Source: Ruegeria profundi
GTDB taxonomy: Bacteria; Pseudomonadota; Alphaproteobacteria; Rhodobacterales; Rhodobacteraceae
Direction: 5' to 3'
Length of the DNA stretch: 64,000 nucleotides
Assembly: GCF_001507545.1 (NCBI RefSeq)
Contig: NZ_LQBP01000004.1
Location: forward strand, 248,001-312,000
Within the stretch, counting starts at the first letter, position 1. Each line of letters begins with the position of its first letter. The notes beneath the pieces are model-generated. The model was not told the DNA's origin. It saw only the letters and a program-made list of their open reading frames with translations, and searched no databases. The translations under genes and the position numbers were made by a program. Positions 24,358 to 33,919 of this stretch are shown piece after piece.

Positions 24358-25026
24358 GTGACGCTATCTGATCTGAACCGATTGCTGACCGCGCGCCACT
24401 CGTGCAGGGCGTTTCTCTCTGACCCGGTTCCGAAAGATCAGATCGAACAAATTCTGAACAGCGCGACACGCGTTCCCAGTTGGTGCAACGCGCAACCTTG
24501 GCACGTCATCGTCACCAGCGGGGAAGAGACCGATCGGTTCCGGACAGCCATGCTCGCCGAGGCGGCAGATGGCACGCAATCTCCGGACCTGCCCTTTCCG
24601 ACTTCTTATAGCGGTAAGTACCGGGACCGCCGCCGCGCTTGCGGTTGGGCTTTGTACGAGGCGGTAGGCGTTGAGCGTGGTGATCGTGCAGCCTCGGCCC
24701 AGCAGATGATGGAGAACTTTTCGCCGTTTGGGGCGCCTCATTGCGCCATTCTCACCAGCCCGGCAGAGCTTGGGGGCTACGGTGCGCTCGATTGTGGCGG
24801 TTTCATCACCGTTTTCTGCCTGGCCGCGCAAGCGCTTGGAGTGGCCACGATCCCGCAGGCAGCACTGGCAACCTACAGTCCGTTTTTGCGGCGGTATTTC
24901 GATATTCCGAAAGATCGAATGATTTTGTGCGCAATATCATTTGGCTATGCGGATGCAGACCACCCGGCCAACGGTTTTCGTACTGACCGCGCTGATCTGA
25001 CCGAGGTCGTCGATTGGGTTGGGTAG
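24358..25026 (+). CDS. Nitroreductase-family FMN oxidoreductase
   Basis: A 222-residue protein starting at GTG 24358 with GAGGGAG upstream. The N-terminal LLTARHSCRAFLSDPVP and VPSWCNAQPWHVIV are the FMN-binding signatures of the nitroreductase family. The C-terminal LGVATIPQAALATY and ILCAISFGYADADHPAN complete the fold. It is a likely homodimeric NAD(P)H-dependent flavoenzyme acting on nitro compounds or quinones; the real substrate is unknown. It is 23 bp upstream of dtd and probably cotranscribed. Confidence 0.88.
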   Translation: MTLSDLNRLLTARHSCRAFLSDPVPKDQIEQILNSATRVPSWCNAQPWHVIVTSGEETDRFRTAMLAEAADGTQSPDLPFPTSYSGKYRDRRRACGWALYEAVGVERGDRAASAQQMMENFSPFGAPHCAILTSPAELGGYGALDCGGFITVFCLAAQALGVATIPQAALATYSPFLRRYFDIPKDRMILCAISFGYADADHPANGFRTDRADLTEVVDWVG

Positions 25027-25049
25027 AATAAACCAAGCGGAGAACGCCC

Positions 25050-25487
25050 GTGCGCGCAGTTTTACAAAGAGTTTCCAAGGCCATTGTATCGGTTGACGGT
25101 CAGGTAGTCGGTCAGGTCGGGCCGGGTCTGATGATCCTTGTCTGTGCGATGCAGGATGATGATGAGGCCAAGGCAGAGCAGCTTGCCGCCAAGGTATCCA
25201 AGCTGCGGATCTTCAAGGATGACGCCGGAAAAATGAACCGGTCGGTGGTTGATGTCAAAGGCTCGGCTTTGGTGATCAGCCAGTTCACACTGGCCGCCGA
25301 TACATCACGCGGCAACAGGCCCGGCTTTTCCGGGGCTGCGCCGCCGGATATCGGCAAACACCTGTACGAAGTTTTTGCACAGCGGCTGCAGGCCCACGGC
25401 ATACCTGTCGAAACAGGGCAGTTCGGCGCGGATATGGCGGTTGAGCTGGTCAATGATGGACCGGTCACCATTTGGATAGAAAGTTAA
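25050..25487 (+). CDS. dtd: D-aminoacyl-tRNA deacylase
   Basis: A 145-residue protein starting at GTG 25050 ([21 protein letters not shown]). The two active-site motifs are visible: [17 protein letters not shown] near residue 77 and [12 protein letters not shown] at the end (Gly-cisPro equivalent). The enzyme removes D-amino acids and glycine from mischarged tRNAs. Its stop overlaps the next start as TAATG, implying translational coupling to the glycerate kinase gene. Confidence 0.95.
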   Translation: MRAVLQRVSKAIVSVDGQVVGQVGPGLMILVCAMQDDDEAKAEQLAAKVSKLRIFKDDAGKMNRSVVDVKGSALVISQFTLAADTSRGNRPGFSGAAPPDIGKHLYEVFAQRLQAHGIPVETGQFGADMAVELVNDGPVTIWIES

Positions 25488-26590
25488 TGAACAAAAGAGA
25501 ACAGGCAATTCGCATCTGGCAGGCTGGTGTTGACGCTGTTGGTGGCCACGCCGCGACAAGCAAGGTTTTGCAGGGCATCCCTGAACCGGATCAGATACTG
25601 GCAGTTGGCAAACCCGCAGCCGCCATGGCACGCGCGGCGCTGGAACAATTTGGAGCGCGCCCGACATTGGTTGTCACCAAGGACGACCATGGGCGTGACT
25701 TGCCAGACCATGTCACCGTGATCGAGGCCGCGCACCCCGTCCCAGACTCCCGCAGCCTTCAGGGCGGTCGGGCCTTGCGTGAAGCGGTCGAGGCCATGGG
25801 TCCGGACTCGCATCTGCTTTTGCTGGTGTCAGGCGGTGCTTCGTCCTTGGCCGAGGATCTGCTGCCGGGAAAAACGTTGGCCGATCTTGAGCAGTTGAAT
25901 AAAAAGCTGCTGGCCGAAGGGTTGGACATCACTGCGATGAATGCAGAACGCCGCAAGTTGTCACGGATCAAGGGCGGTGGGCTGCTGTCGCATTTCAAGG
26001 GGGAGCTGGCGACCGTTCTGGCGATTTCCGATGTGCCGGGTGATGATCTGAATGTTGTGGGTTCAGGAATTGGCGCGCTACCAGATGAGTTTGGCTTTCA
26101 GGCCAGCACGCAGATTGTGGCGTCGAACGCGCATGCCCGCGCGGCTGCGGTTGAAATGGCGCAGAGCGAAGGCCTAGCGGTGCGCGCCAATGAAGAATGC
26201 CTGCATGATGACGTCCTACGCGTCGCCGAAACGCTTGGAAAACGCCTTCGCGACATGCCAAGCGGTGTCATGGTGTTTGGCGGAGAGCCTACGGTCGTCC
26301 TGCCAGAAAATCCGGGGCGAGGTGGGCGCAACCAAGCCCTTGCGCTTGCCTTGGCGCGTGAGATTTCGGGCTGTGATGGCATAACCGTGGTGGTCGGCGG
26401 CACAGATGGCACAGACGGCCCAACCCGGGCCGCGGGCGCGGTGATTGATGGCACCACTTGGGGCGACGGCGCGGAAGAGGCTTTGCAGCAGGCCGACAGC
26501 GGCACCTATCTGGACAATGCGGGTGCATTGCTGGTGACCGGGCCAACGGGAACGAATGTGATGGACCTGCTTGTCGCAATCCGTGACTGA
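25487..26590 (+). CDS. Glycerate 2-kinase (MOFRL family)
   Basis: A 367-residue class II glycerate kinase of the GckA/TtuD type. The start is the ATG overlapping the dtd stop. Key stretches: ILAVGKPAAAMARAA (about residue 38), LLLVSGGASSLAEDLLPG (about 107), NAERRKLSRIKGGGLL (about 147), and the MOFRL domain VFGGEPTVVLPENPGRGGRNQALALALA with GGTDGTDGPTRAAGA. It phosphorylates D-glycerate to 2-phosphoglycerate, feeding glyoxylate-derived glycerate or hydroxypyruvate into lower glycolysis. The bhc glyoxylate pathway lies 32 kb away; the link is only by metabolism. Confidence 0.9.
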   Translation: MNKREQAIRIWQAGVDAVGGHAATSKVLQGIPEPDQILAVGKPAAAMARAALEQFGARPTLVVTKDDHGRDLPDHVTVIEAAHPVPDSRSLQGGRALREAVEAMGPDSHLLLLVSGGASSLAEDLLPGKTLADLEQLNKKLLAEGLDITAMNAERRKLSRIKGGGLLSHFKGELATVLAISDVPGDDLNVVGSGIGALPDEFGFQASTQIVASNAHARAAAVEMAQSEGLAVRANEECLHDDVLRVAETLGKRLRDMPSGVMVFGGEPTVVLPENPGRGGRNQALALALAREISGCDGITVVVGGTDGTDGPTRAAGAVIDGTTWGDGAEEALQQADSGTYLDNAGALLVTGPTGTNVMDLLVAIRD

Positions 26591-26641
26591 TCTGGCGATT
26601 TTGATACCACCCAGATCGAAAACCATCGGGAGAGTAAAGCA

Positions 26642-28633
26642 ATGGCGGCACCTGTAAACAAGCTCCGTAATACCGAAGACCTTCCCGATGTCGGCATTGA
26701 AATGCCTGATGGCTGCCGCTTGTCCGCACGAGTCTGGCGTCCGACGGATGCGGTGGAAAACCCGGTGCCGGCTATTCTGGAGTTTCTACCCTACCGTAAA
26801 CGCGACGGAACCACAGCTCGGGACGCGCTGACGCATCCGTGGTTCGCTGAACGCGGCTATGCCTGCATCCGTGTGGATATGCGCGGCAATGGCGACAGCG
26901 AAGGGTTGATGGAGGATGAATACACCCAGCAAGAGCTGAACGATGCTGTTGCAACCATTCAATGGCTGGCCGCACAACCTTGGTGCACCGGGCATGTCGG
27001 CATGATGGGCATAAGCTGGGGCGGTTTCAACGCCTTGCAGGTTGCGGCGATGCGACCCGAACCGCTGAAGGCAATCATAACCTTGTGCTCGACCACCGAT
27101 CGTTATGCAGACGATATCCATTATAAGGGCGGTTGTCTGCTGAACGAAAACCTGGGCTGGGGCGCGACCATGTGGTCGTACTCATCCCGCCCGCCGGACC
27201 CGGACCTGCGCCCGAACTGGCGCGCGCTGTGGTTGGACCGCCTTGAACACGAGCCCTTTCTGCCATCTGTCTGGCTGCGTCATCAAAGACGGGACGCGTA
27301 TTGGAGACATGGTTCTGTTTGTGAGGACTTTGGCGCGATCCAGGCGGCGACCCTGGCTGTAGGCGGCTGGGGCGATGCGTACAAGAACACCGTACCGCTG
27401 CTGGTCGAAAAGCTGGATGCTCCGGTCAAGGGCATCGTCGGCCCCTGGGTGCATAAATACCCTCATTTCGCGGTTCCGGAACCAAGGATCGGATTCTTGC
27501 AAGAGGCTCTGCGCTGGTGGGATCACTGGCTGAAAGGTCTCGACACTGGTGTTGAGAATGACCCCGACTATCGCGCCTATCTGATGGACGGTGTGCGGCC
27601 GCAGCGTTGGTACAACGAACGGGCGGGGCGCTGGATTACCGAACAGAACGGCGCCACCTCTCACCTGCCGGGCCTGACGTTGCAATTGTCGGATGTTGGT
27701 CTGGGTCAGGACGGCCCTCTGGATGTAAAAATAAGCTCGCCGCAAACCTGCGGGATAGAAAGCGGTGAGTATTGCGCCATTTGGCTAGGCCCGGACATGC
27801 CGGGAGATCAACGTACCGACGACGCACTATCGGCGTGTTTCGATGGCGCCCCCCTGACCAAGGATCTGGATATCGTCGGCGCGCCGCGTGTTCGCCTGCG
27901 CCTCAGTTCGGATCGGCCGCAAGCGCAAATTGCCGTACGACTGAACCATTTACATCCCGATGGCGCTTCGACCCGCATCACATATGGTGTACTGAACATG
28001 ACCCATCGGGACAGCCATGCTGAACCTGAACCTCTGACGCCGGGCAAGGTCTATGATATCTCACTGGAGCTGGACCATATCGCCTATCGCGTACCCAAAG
28101 GTCATCGGTTACGGATTGCGATCTCCACCGCTTATTGGCCGCTCATCTGGCCTTCGCCTGAAAAGACCGAACTTCACCTGACCGGGGGGGACGTGACCGT
28201 GCCGCAGCGTCCTGCGGGCGATGACTCATATGTCTTCGCACCTCCGTCATCTGCTGCGCCGCTGGAACAGACGATCTTGCGCGCCTCGCAAAATTCAAGA
28301 CGGGTTGAGGTCGATATGAACTCGGGCCAAACCCATCTAATCATTGAAGACGATTTTGGTCTGGTTCAAAACGAAGACCACGGTTTGATTCACGGCGGCA
28401 CAGCGCATGAGCGTTGGGAAATACACCCCGACGATCCCCTTTCAGCGCGCGGCATTTGCAGCTGGACGCAAGAGATCCGCCGAAACGACATCCATCTGCG
28501 CACCGAGACGTCCTGCGAAATGTGGGCCGACAAGACAACCTTTTACCTAAAAGCAATGATGAAAGCCTATGACGGCGAAAACCTGGTCTCAACAAAGGAA
28601 CAGGAGGACTCGATACCGCGTGATCTGATATGA
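26642..28633 (+). CDS. CocE/NonD family hydrolase
   Basis: A 663-residue protein. The N-terminal alpha/beta-hydrolase domain has LEFLPYRKRD, CIRVDMRGNGDSEG and the nucleophile elbow GMMGISWGGFNALQ (about residue 120), with later GPWVHKYP and WWDHWLKG typical of CocE. The C-terminal jelly-roll domain (X-Pro dipeptidyl-peptidase C-terminal type) includes GAPRVRLRLSSDRPQ and KGHRLRIAISTAYWPL. Members hydrolyse esters or amides such as cocaine, glutaryl or acyl-amino substrates. No signal peptide, so cytoplasmic. It lies directly upstream of a peptide-type ABC importer in the same direction, suggesting it processes the imported substrate. Confidence 0.88.
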   Translation: MAAPVNKLRNTEDLPDVGIEMPDGCRLSARVWRPTDAVENPVPAILEFLPYRKRDGTTARDALTHPWFAERGYACIRVDMRGNGDSEGLMEDEYTQQELNDAVATIQWLAAQPWCTGHVGMMGISWGGFNALQVAAMRPEPLKAIITLCSTTDRYADDIHYKGGCLLNENLGWGATMWSYSSRPPDPDLRPNWRALWLDRLEHEPFLPSVWLRHQRRDAYWRHGSVCEDFGAIQAATLAVGGWGDAYKNTVPLLVEKLDAPVKGIVGPWVHKYPHFAVPEPRIGFLQEALRWWDHWLKGLDTGVENDPDYRAYLMDGVRPQRWYNERAGRWITEQNGATSHLPGLTLQLSDVGLGQDGPLDVKISSPQTCGIESGEYCAIWLGPDMPGDQRTDDALSACFDGAPLTKDLDIVGAPRVRLRLSSDRPQAQIAVRLNHLHPDGASTRITYGVLNMTHRDSHAEPEPLTPGKVYDISLELDHIAYRVPKGHRLRIAISTAYWPLIWPSPEKTELHLTGGDVTVPQRPAGDDSYVFAPPSSAAPLEQTILRASQNSRRVEVDMNSGQTHLIIEDDFGLVQNEDHGLIHGGTAHERWEIHPDDPLSARGICSWTQEIRRNDIHLRTETSCEMWADKTTFYLKAMMKAYDGENLVSTKEQEDSIPRDLI

Positions 28634-28707
28634 TTTTCGGGCCAATCCGGGCCAGAGATTTCTCCTTGCCCGCCCGACCGAAATACGCCTACTTTGACTC
28701 ATGCGTC

Positions 28708-28729
28708 AAAAAAAAGCCCATCAAGGGCT
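28708..28729 (-). terminator. Terminator-like hairpin on the minus strand
   Basis: Read leftward: AGCCC, a five-base loop, GGGCT, then T8. It would stop leftward transcripts, but no leftward gene lies here; it sits in the leader of the rightward substrate-binding-protein gene. The stem is short. Confidence 0.4.
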
Positions 28730-28758
28730 CATAATCCATTCAACCGGGAGATCTTTGA

Positions 28759-30345
28759 ATGAACGAACAAATCACTCACATGGCCGAACAGGTTACAGCC
28801 GGTAAGCTGACCCGCCGCGAATTCATGGGTAAAGCGACGGCTCTGGGTGTCTCGGCGGCGATGGCCAGCACGATGTTCGCAAACGCCGCGCGCGCGGCTG
28901 GCCCAAAGAAGGGCGGCGACCTAAAGTTTGGCCTGCAAGGCGGTGAGTCCACCAACTCACTGGATCCGGCAACCTATGCCAGCTCGGTTCCGTTTCAGAA
29001 CGGCAAGCAGTTCGGTGACCAACTGGTCGAGGTTGCGCCCGATGGCTCGATCGAACCCCGCCTTGCAGAAAGCGTGGAAGGCAGCGCCGATGCCAAGGTC
29101 TGGACGTTCAAGCTGCGTCAGGGTGTTGAGTTCCACAACGGCAAAACCATGACCAGCGAAGACGTGCTGAAGACTATGGAGCGTCACTCGAACGAAGACT
29201 CCAAGTCTGGTGCTCTGGGCATCATGCAGGGCATCGAGTCGATGAAGGCCGACGGCGACAACTTCCAGGTTACGCTGACTGAGCCAAACGCCGACCTGCC
29301 CTATCTGATGGCAGACTATCACCTGATCATTCAGCCAAACGGCGGCATGGATGACCCGGGGGCCGGTATCGGTACAGGACCATATAAGGTCGAAGTGGAC
29401 GAGCCCGGCGTGCGTCACCTGTATACAAAGTTCGAAAACCACTGGAACCCGGATTTCGGGAATTTCGACAGTGTCGAGGTTGTCGTGATCAACGACGCAA
29501 CGGCCCGGACGGCAGCGTTGCAGTCAGGGCAAGTACACGCAATCAACCGTGTGGAGCCAAAAGTCGCTGATCTGCTGGGTCGTGCGCCCAACTTGACGGT
29601 GCACTCGACGGCGGGTCGCGGTCACTATGTGTTCATCATGCACTGCGACACGGCGCCGTTTGATCAAAACGAGTTGCGTATGGCGCTGAAATTCGCAATC
29701 AACCGTCAAGATTTGGTTGATAAGATTTTGCGTGGGTACGGAACTGTGGGCAACGACATGCCTGTAAACGCGGCCTATCCGCTGTTTGACGGATCTATCC
29801 CGCAACGCGAGTTCAACCTTGAGAAGGCAGCCGAGCACTACAAGAAGTCCGGCCATGACGGATCGCCGATCATCCTTCGTGTTGCCGATGGTGCCTTCCC
29901 GGGTGCCGTGGATGCCGCAGCCCTGTTCCAGCAAACCGCTGCTCAGGCGGGTATCCCGTTGGAGATCAAGCGCGAGCCTAACGATGGCTACTGGTCCGAG
30001 GTCTGGAATGTTCAACCCTTCTGTGCATCTTACTGGGGCGGTCGTCCGGTGCAGGATCAGATGTACTCGACCGCGTATCTGTCGACGGCTGACTGGAATG
30101 ACACCCGCTTCAAGGTTCCGGAATTCGACGAGATGCTGTTTGCAGCACGCGCCGAGTTGGACAACGACAAGCGCAAGGACATCTACAGCAAAATGGGCAT
30201 GATGGTGCGTGATCAAGGCGGCCTGATTTGCCCGATGTTCAACGACTTCATCGAAGGGGTCAGCAATCAGTTGCAAGGCTGGGAAAGTGACCCGACCCAA
30301 GAGATGATGAATGGCAACATGTCCCGCAAAATGTGGTTTGCCTGA
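28759..30345 (+). CDS. ABC importer substrate-binding protein, family 5 (peptide type)
   Basis: A 528-residue exported binding protein. The N-terminus has a twin-arginine motif LTRREFMGKA (about residues 15-25) followed by a hydrophobic stretch and ANAARAAG, so Tat export is likely. The family-5 core is visible: GGDLKFGLQGGESTNSLDPA, WTFKLRQGVEFHNGKTMTSEDVL (about 115), IGTGPYKV and LRMALKFAINRQDLV. It captures peptides or similar organic molecules and delivers them to the permeases that follow. GGGAG precedes the start. It is first in a four-gene importer operon. Confidence 0.92.
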   Translation: MNEQITHMAEQVTAGKLTRREFMGKATALGVSAAMASTMFANAARAAGPKKGGDLKFGLQGGESTNSLDPATYASSVPFQNGKQFGDQLVEVAPDGSIEPRLAESVEGSADAKVWTFKLRQGVEFHNGKTMTSEDVLKTMERHSNEDSKSGALGIMQGIESMKADGDNFQVTLTEPNADLPYLMADYHLIIQPNGGMDDPGAGIGTGPYKVEVDEPGVRHLYTKFENHWNPDFGNFDSVEVVVINDATARTAALQSGQVHAINRVEPKVADLLGRAPNLTVHSTAGRGHYVFIMHCDTAPFDQNELRMALKFAINRQDLVDKILRGYGTVGNDMPVNAAYPLFDGSIPQREFNLEKAAEHYKKSGHDGSPIILRVADGAFPGAVDAAALFQQTAAQAGIPLEIKREPNDGYWSEVWNVQPFCASYWGGRPVQDQMYSTAYLSTADWNDTRFKVPEFDEMLFAARAELDNDKRKDIYSKMGMMVRDQGGLICPMFNDFIEGVSNQLQGWESDPTQEMMNGNMSRKMWFA

Positions 30346-30360
30346 TACGGAAGACGGATT

Positions 30361-31317
30361 ATGCATCCCATCATCAAACTGGTTTCCCAGCGCCTTGCGC
30401 TGGGTTTCCTGTTACTCTTTGGTGCATCGGCTCTGATTTTCGGCCTCACCGAAGCCCTTCCCGGGGACGCCGCGCAAGCGGTCCTTGGTCAAGCCGCAAC
30501 CCCCGAAGCCCTTGCAAACCTTCGCGAAGAAATGGGGCTGAACCGTCCTGCCCTGACCCGCTATTTTGAATGGCTGGGCGGTATTGTTCAGGGCGATCTG
30601 GGGACATCCCTGACCAATAAACTGGATATCGCCGAGTCGGTTGGCAACCGATTGGGCAATACACTGTTTCTGGCGTTCTGGGCTGCTATCGTATCGGTTC
30701 CGTTGGCGATCTTTCTGGGCTTGCTGGCCGTGCGCTACCGCAACCGCTGGCCTGATAAACTGATTTCGGCTGTAACGCTTACAACCATTTCGATCCCCGA
30801 GTTTCTGATCGGCTATGTGTTGGTCTATTTCGTTGCGGTCAAACTGGGCATGTTCTCACCGCTGGCGATGATCAACGATAGCATGACACTGGGGCAAAAG
30901 CTGAACTCGATTGCCTTGCCGGTCATTGTTCTGACGCTTGTTGTGCTGGCGCACATGATGCGCATGACCCGGGCTGCAATCCTGAACGTGATGCAGTCGG
31001 CCTATGTGGAAACGGCTGAACTCAAGGGTCTGAGCAATTTTCAAGTCATCTATCGCCACGCCTTCCCCAATGCAGTCGCGCCTATCGTCAACGTGGTGAT
31101 GTTGAACCTGGCCTATCTGGTCGTCGGCGTTGTCGTGGTTGAGGTGGTGTTCGTCTATCCCGGTATGGGGCAGTATCTTGTGGACCACGTGACCAAGCGG
31201 GACGTTCCTGTGGTACTGGCCTGCGGCGTTATCTTTGCCGCGATCTATATCGGGCTGAACATGGTTGCAGACATCGTTGCCATTCTGGCCAACCCAAGGC
31301 TGAGGCATCCGAAATGA
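30361..31317 (+). CDS. ABC importer permease (DppB-like)
   Basis: A 318-residue membrane protein with six transmembrane segments. The N-terminus (RLALGFLLLFGASALIFGLTEALPGD) is characteristic of DppB/OppB subunits. The EAA loop VETAELKGLSNFQVIYRHAFPNAVAPI (about 217-243) contacts the ATPase. It is 15 bp after the binding protein gene and overlaps the next permease by four bases. Confidence 0.93.
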   Translation: MHPIIKLVSQRLALGFLLLFGASALIFGLTEALPGDAAQAVLGQAATPEALANLREEMGLNRPALTRYFEWLGGIVQGDLGTSLTNKLDIAESVGNRLGNTLFLAFWAAIVSVPLAIFLGLLAVRYRNRWPDKLISAVTLTTISIPEFLIGYVLVYFVAVKLGMFSPLAMINDSMTLGQKLNSIALPVIVLTLVVLAHMMRMTRAAILNVMQSAYVETAELKGLSNFQVIYRHAFPNAVAPIVNVVMLNLAYLVVGVVVVEVVFVYPGMGQYLVDHVTKRDVPVVLACGVIFAAIYIGLNMVADIVAILANPRLRHPK

Positions 31318-32129
31318 AGAACATCCCAATCTCGGCTTTAATCGGGCTGGCCTTCACGGCGCTGTACTTCTTTATCGCGATCTTTGCCCCTCTGCTGGCG
31401 CCATATGGCATGGCTGAAGTTGTTGGGGATGTGTGGGAACCCTCTAGCGCGCAATTCTGGCTAGGGACGGACAATATCGGACGCGATCTTCTCAGCCGAA
31501 TGATCTACGGCGGGCGCACGACGATCTTTATTGCCACTGCAGCCACGATCCTTAGCTTTGTAACCGGCTCGATCCTTGGCTTTCTGGCCGCTGTCCTGGG
31601 CGGCTGGGCGGATCAGGTTATGTCACGTGCAGTGGACCTGATCATGTCGATCCCTACGCTGATCTTTGCGCTGGTGGTTCTGGCGATGGTGCCTGTAACC
31701 GTACCGGTCCTGATCGTCGTCATGGGTTTGCTGGATTCAACGCGCGTCTATCGTCTTGCCCGAGCGGTCGCGGTCGATATCGCCGTCATGGACTATGTCG
31801 AAGCCGCAAGGCTACGCGGCGAAGGCCAAAGCTGGATCATCTTCCGTGAAATACTGCCGAACGCCCTGTCGCCGCTGGTTGCGGAACTGGGCCTGCGGTT
31901 CATCTTCATGGTTCTGTTTGTCTCGACCCTGTCCTTCCTGGGCCTTGGTGTCCAGCCGCCGCTGGCAGATTGGGGCGGCATCGTGAAAGAGAACAAGGAC
32001 GGCATCGTTTATGGTATCGGTGCTGCGTTGTACCCCGCAGTCGCGATTGCCACACTGGCGATCTCAGTCAACCTTGTGGCCGATTGGGTTTTGAACCGGA
32101 CAACATCACTGAAAGGAGGCCGGGGATGA
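31314..32129 (+). CDS. ABC importer permease (DppC-like)
   Basis: A 271-residue membrane protein. An early span (ALIGLAFTALYFFIAIFAPLLAPYG) and the LGTDNIGRDLLSRMIYGGRTTIFI stretch (about 52-75) are diagnostic of DppC/OppC. The EAA loop is YVEAARLRGEGQSWIIFREILPNAL. It overlaps the upstream permease by ATGA and the downstream ATPase by ATGA, so all are translationally coupled. Confidence 0.93.
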   Translation: MKNIPISALIGLAFTALYFFIAIFAPLLAPYGMAEVVGDVWEPSSAQFWLGTDNIGRDLLSRMIYGGRTTIFIATAATILSFVTGSILGFLAAVLGGWADQVMSRAVDLIMSIPTLIFALVVLAMVPVTVPVLIVVMGLLDSTRVYRLARAVAVDIAVMDYVEAARLRGEGQSWIIFREILPNALSPLVAELGLRFIFMVLFVSTLSFLGLGVQPPLADWGGIVKENKDGIVYGIGAALYPAVAIATLAISVNLVADWVLNRTTSLKGGRG

Positions 32130-33763
32130 GTGATACACTTCTCAAGGTCCGCGACCTCAAGATCGGCGCGACTGTTTATCCGCCGGGTGAAAAGCCCCAT
32201 GACATCGAAATCGTGCACGGGGTCAGCTTTGACCTAGAACGCGGCAAGGTGCTGGGGCTGATCGGTGAATCCGGGGCCGGGAAATCCACCATTGGTCTGG
32301 CTTCAATGGCCTATGGTCGCGGCGGTGTTGAGATCACCGGCGGCGAGGTCTGGGTTAACGGACGCGACATTCTGAAAACATCTACGGGCGACATCCGCAA
32401 GCTGCGCGGGGGTGAGGTGACCTATGTGTCGCAATCCGCCGCGGCCTCCTTCAACCCCGCCAAAAAGATCATGGATCAGGTGGTCGAGGCTGCGGTTGAA
32501 CAGAAAAAGTTCAGCCGAAAAGAGGCTGAAGCCCGCGCACGTGAGCTGTTTGCAAAGCTGGGTCTGCCCGATCCGGACAATATCGGCGATCGATACCCGC
32601 ATCAGGTTTCCGGTGGTCAGTTGCAACGCTGTATGACCGCTTTGGCGCTGTGCCCTGAACCTGATCTGGTGGTCTTTGATGAACCCACCACGGCGTTGGA
32701 CGTGACGACCCAGATCGACGTTCTGATGGCGATCAAAGAGGCCATTGCCGACACCGGCGTTGCCGCGCTCTATATTACTCATGATCTGGCTGTCGTGGCG
32801 CAGGTGAGCGATGACATCATGGTTCTTCGCATGGGCAATACGGTCGAATACGGCCACACCGACCAGATCATCAACAACCCGCAAGAGGAGTATACCCAGG
32901 CGCTGGTTTCCGTTCGTTCAATCGAACATGAGGAAAAGAAACCGACGCCGGAACCCGTACTCAGCGTCGAAGGTATCACCGCCCGCTACAAAGGGTTGAA
33001 CTTCGATGTACTGCACAACGTCAATGTCGATCTTCATCCGGGGCAGACACTGGCCGTAGTGGGTGAATCCGGTTCTGGCAAATCGACACTGGCAAGGGTG
33101 ATCACCGGCCTGCTGCCACCGCGCGATGGCGAGATCACCTTTGCCGGGCGCAAACTCTCAGCTGATTTGAAAGGCCGGACCCGCGAAGACCTGCGTGAGT
33201 TGCAGATGATCTACCAGATGGCGGACGTGGCGATGAATCCGCGTCAGACCGTGGGTACGATCATCGGCCGCCCGTTGGAGTTTTACTTCAACATGCGCGG
33301 CGCGGAAAAGCGCAAGCGGATCATCGAACTACTGGATGAGATCGAACTGGGTGAGACGTTTATTGATCGCTACCCCGCCGAACTGTCGGGCGGTCAAAAA
33401 CAGCGAGTGTGCATCGCGCGGTCACTTGCGGCTAAGCCCAAGATGATCATCTGTGATGAGGTGACCTCGGCCCTTGATCCGCTGGTCGCGGACGGCATCC
33501 TGAAACTACTGCTGGACCTGCAAAAGATCGAGGATGTCGCATACCTTTTCATCACCCACGATCTGGCGACGGTTCGCGCGATCAGCGACAGTATCGCGGT
33601 GATGTATCAAGGACGCGTGGTGCGGTACGGGTCCAAGTCCGAGGTGCTCAGCCCGCCATTCGACGACTATACCGACCTGCTTCTCAGCTCGGTTCCCGAG
33701 ATGCATCTGGGCTGGCTGGAAGAAGTTGTCGCCCATCGCAAGATGGAAAGCGCAGGGAACTGA
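32126..33763 (+). CDS. ABC importer double ATPase (DppD-DppF fusion)
   Basis: A 545-residue protein carrying two complete nucleotide-binding domains. Domain 1 (about 5-260) has Walker A GESGAGKST, signature VSGGQLQR and Walker B DLVVFDEPTTALD. Domain 2 (about 280-540) has GESGSGKST, LSGGQKQR and MIICDEVTSALDP. Peptide importers usually encode these as two proteins; the fused GsiA/YejF-like form supplies both in one chain. The start is the ATG overlapping the upstream stop (AAGGAGGCCGGGG before it). It energises uptake by the two preceding permeases. Confidence 0.92.
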   Translation: MSDTLLKVRDLKIGATVYPPGEKPHDIEIVHGVSFDLERGKVLGLIGESGAGKSTIGLASMAYGRGGVEITGGEVWVNGRDILKTSTGDIRKLRGGEVTYVSQSAAASFNPAKKIMDQVVEAAVEQKKFSRKEAEARARELFAKLGLPDPDNIGDRYPHQVSGGQLQRCMTALALCPEPDLVVFDEPTTALDVTTQIDVLMAIKEAIADTGVAALYITHDLAVVAQVSDDIMVLRMGNTVEYGHTDQIINNPQEEYTQALVSVRSIEHEEKKPTPEPVLSVEGITARYKGLNFDVLHNVNVDLHPGQTLAVVGESGSGKSTLARVITGLLPPRDGEITFAGRKLSADLKGRTREDLRELQMIYQMADVAMNPRQTVGTIIGRPLEFYFNMRGAEKRKRIIELLDEIELGETFIDRYPAELSGGQKQRVCIARSLAAKPKMIICDEVTSALDPLVADGILKLLLDLQKIEDVAYLFITHDLATVRAISDSIAVMYQGRVVRYGSKSEVLSPPFDDYTDLLLSSVPEMHLGWLEEVVAHRKMESAGN

Positions 33764-33795
33764 CGCACTTTTTTGCGACATTGCGACCAGGCATG

Positions 33796-33836
33796 AAATT
33801 CCCGACGTTACACCTTTGGATCGGCGTCGGGAATTT
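33796..33836 (+). terminator. Long perfect hairpin after importer operon
   Basis: AAATTCCCGACG and CGTCGGGAATTT form a 12-pair perfect stem with a 17-base loop, followed by GCCGTTTT. It lies 32 bp after the ATPase stop. The T-run is displaced by three bases, so it is either a weak terminator or a 3'-end stabiliser. Confidence 0.5.
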
Positions 33837-33919
33837 GCCGTTTTGGACGCAAATGGATGACCGCAATACATGCGGTTGCGTAAGATTACCCGCAAGGCAA
33901 CTGACCAAAGGGCCGAAGC

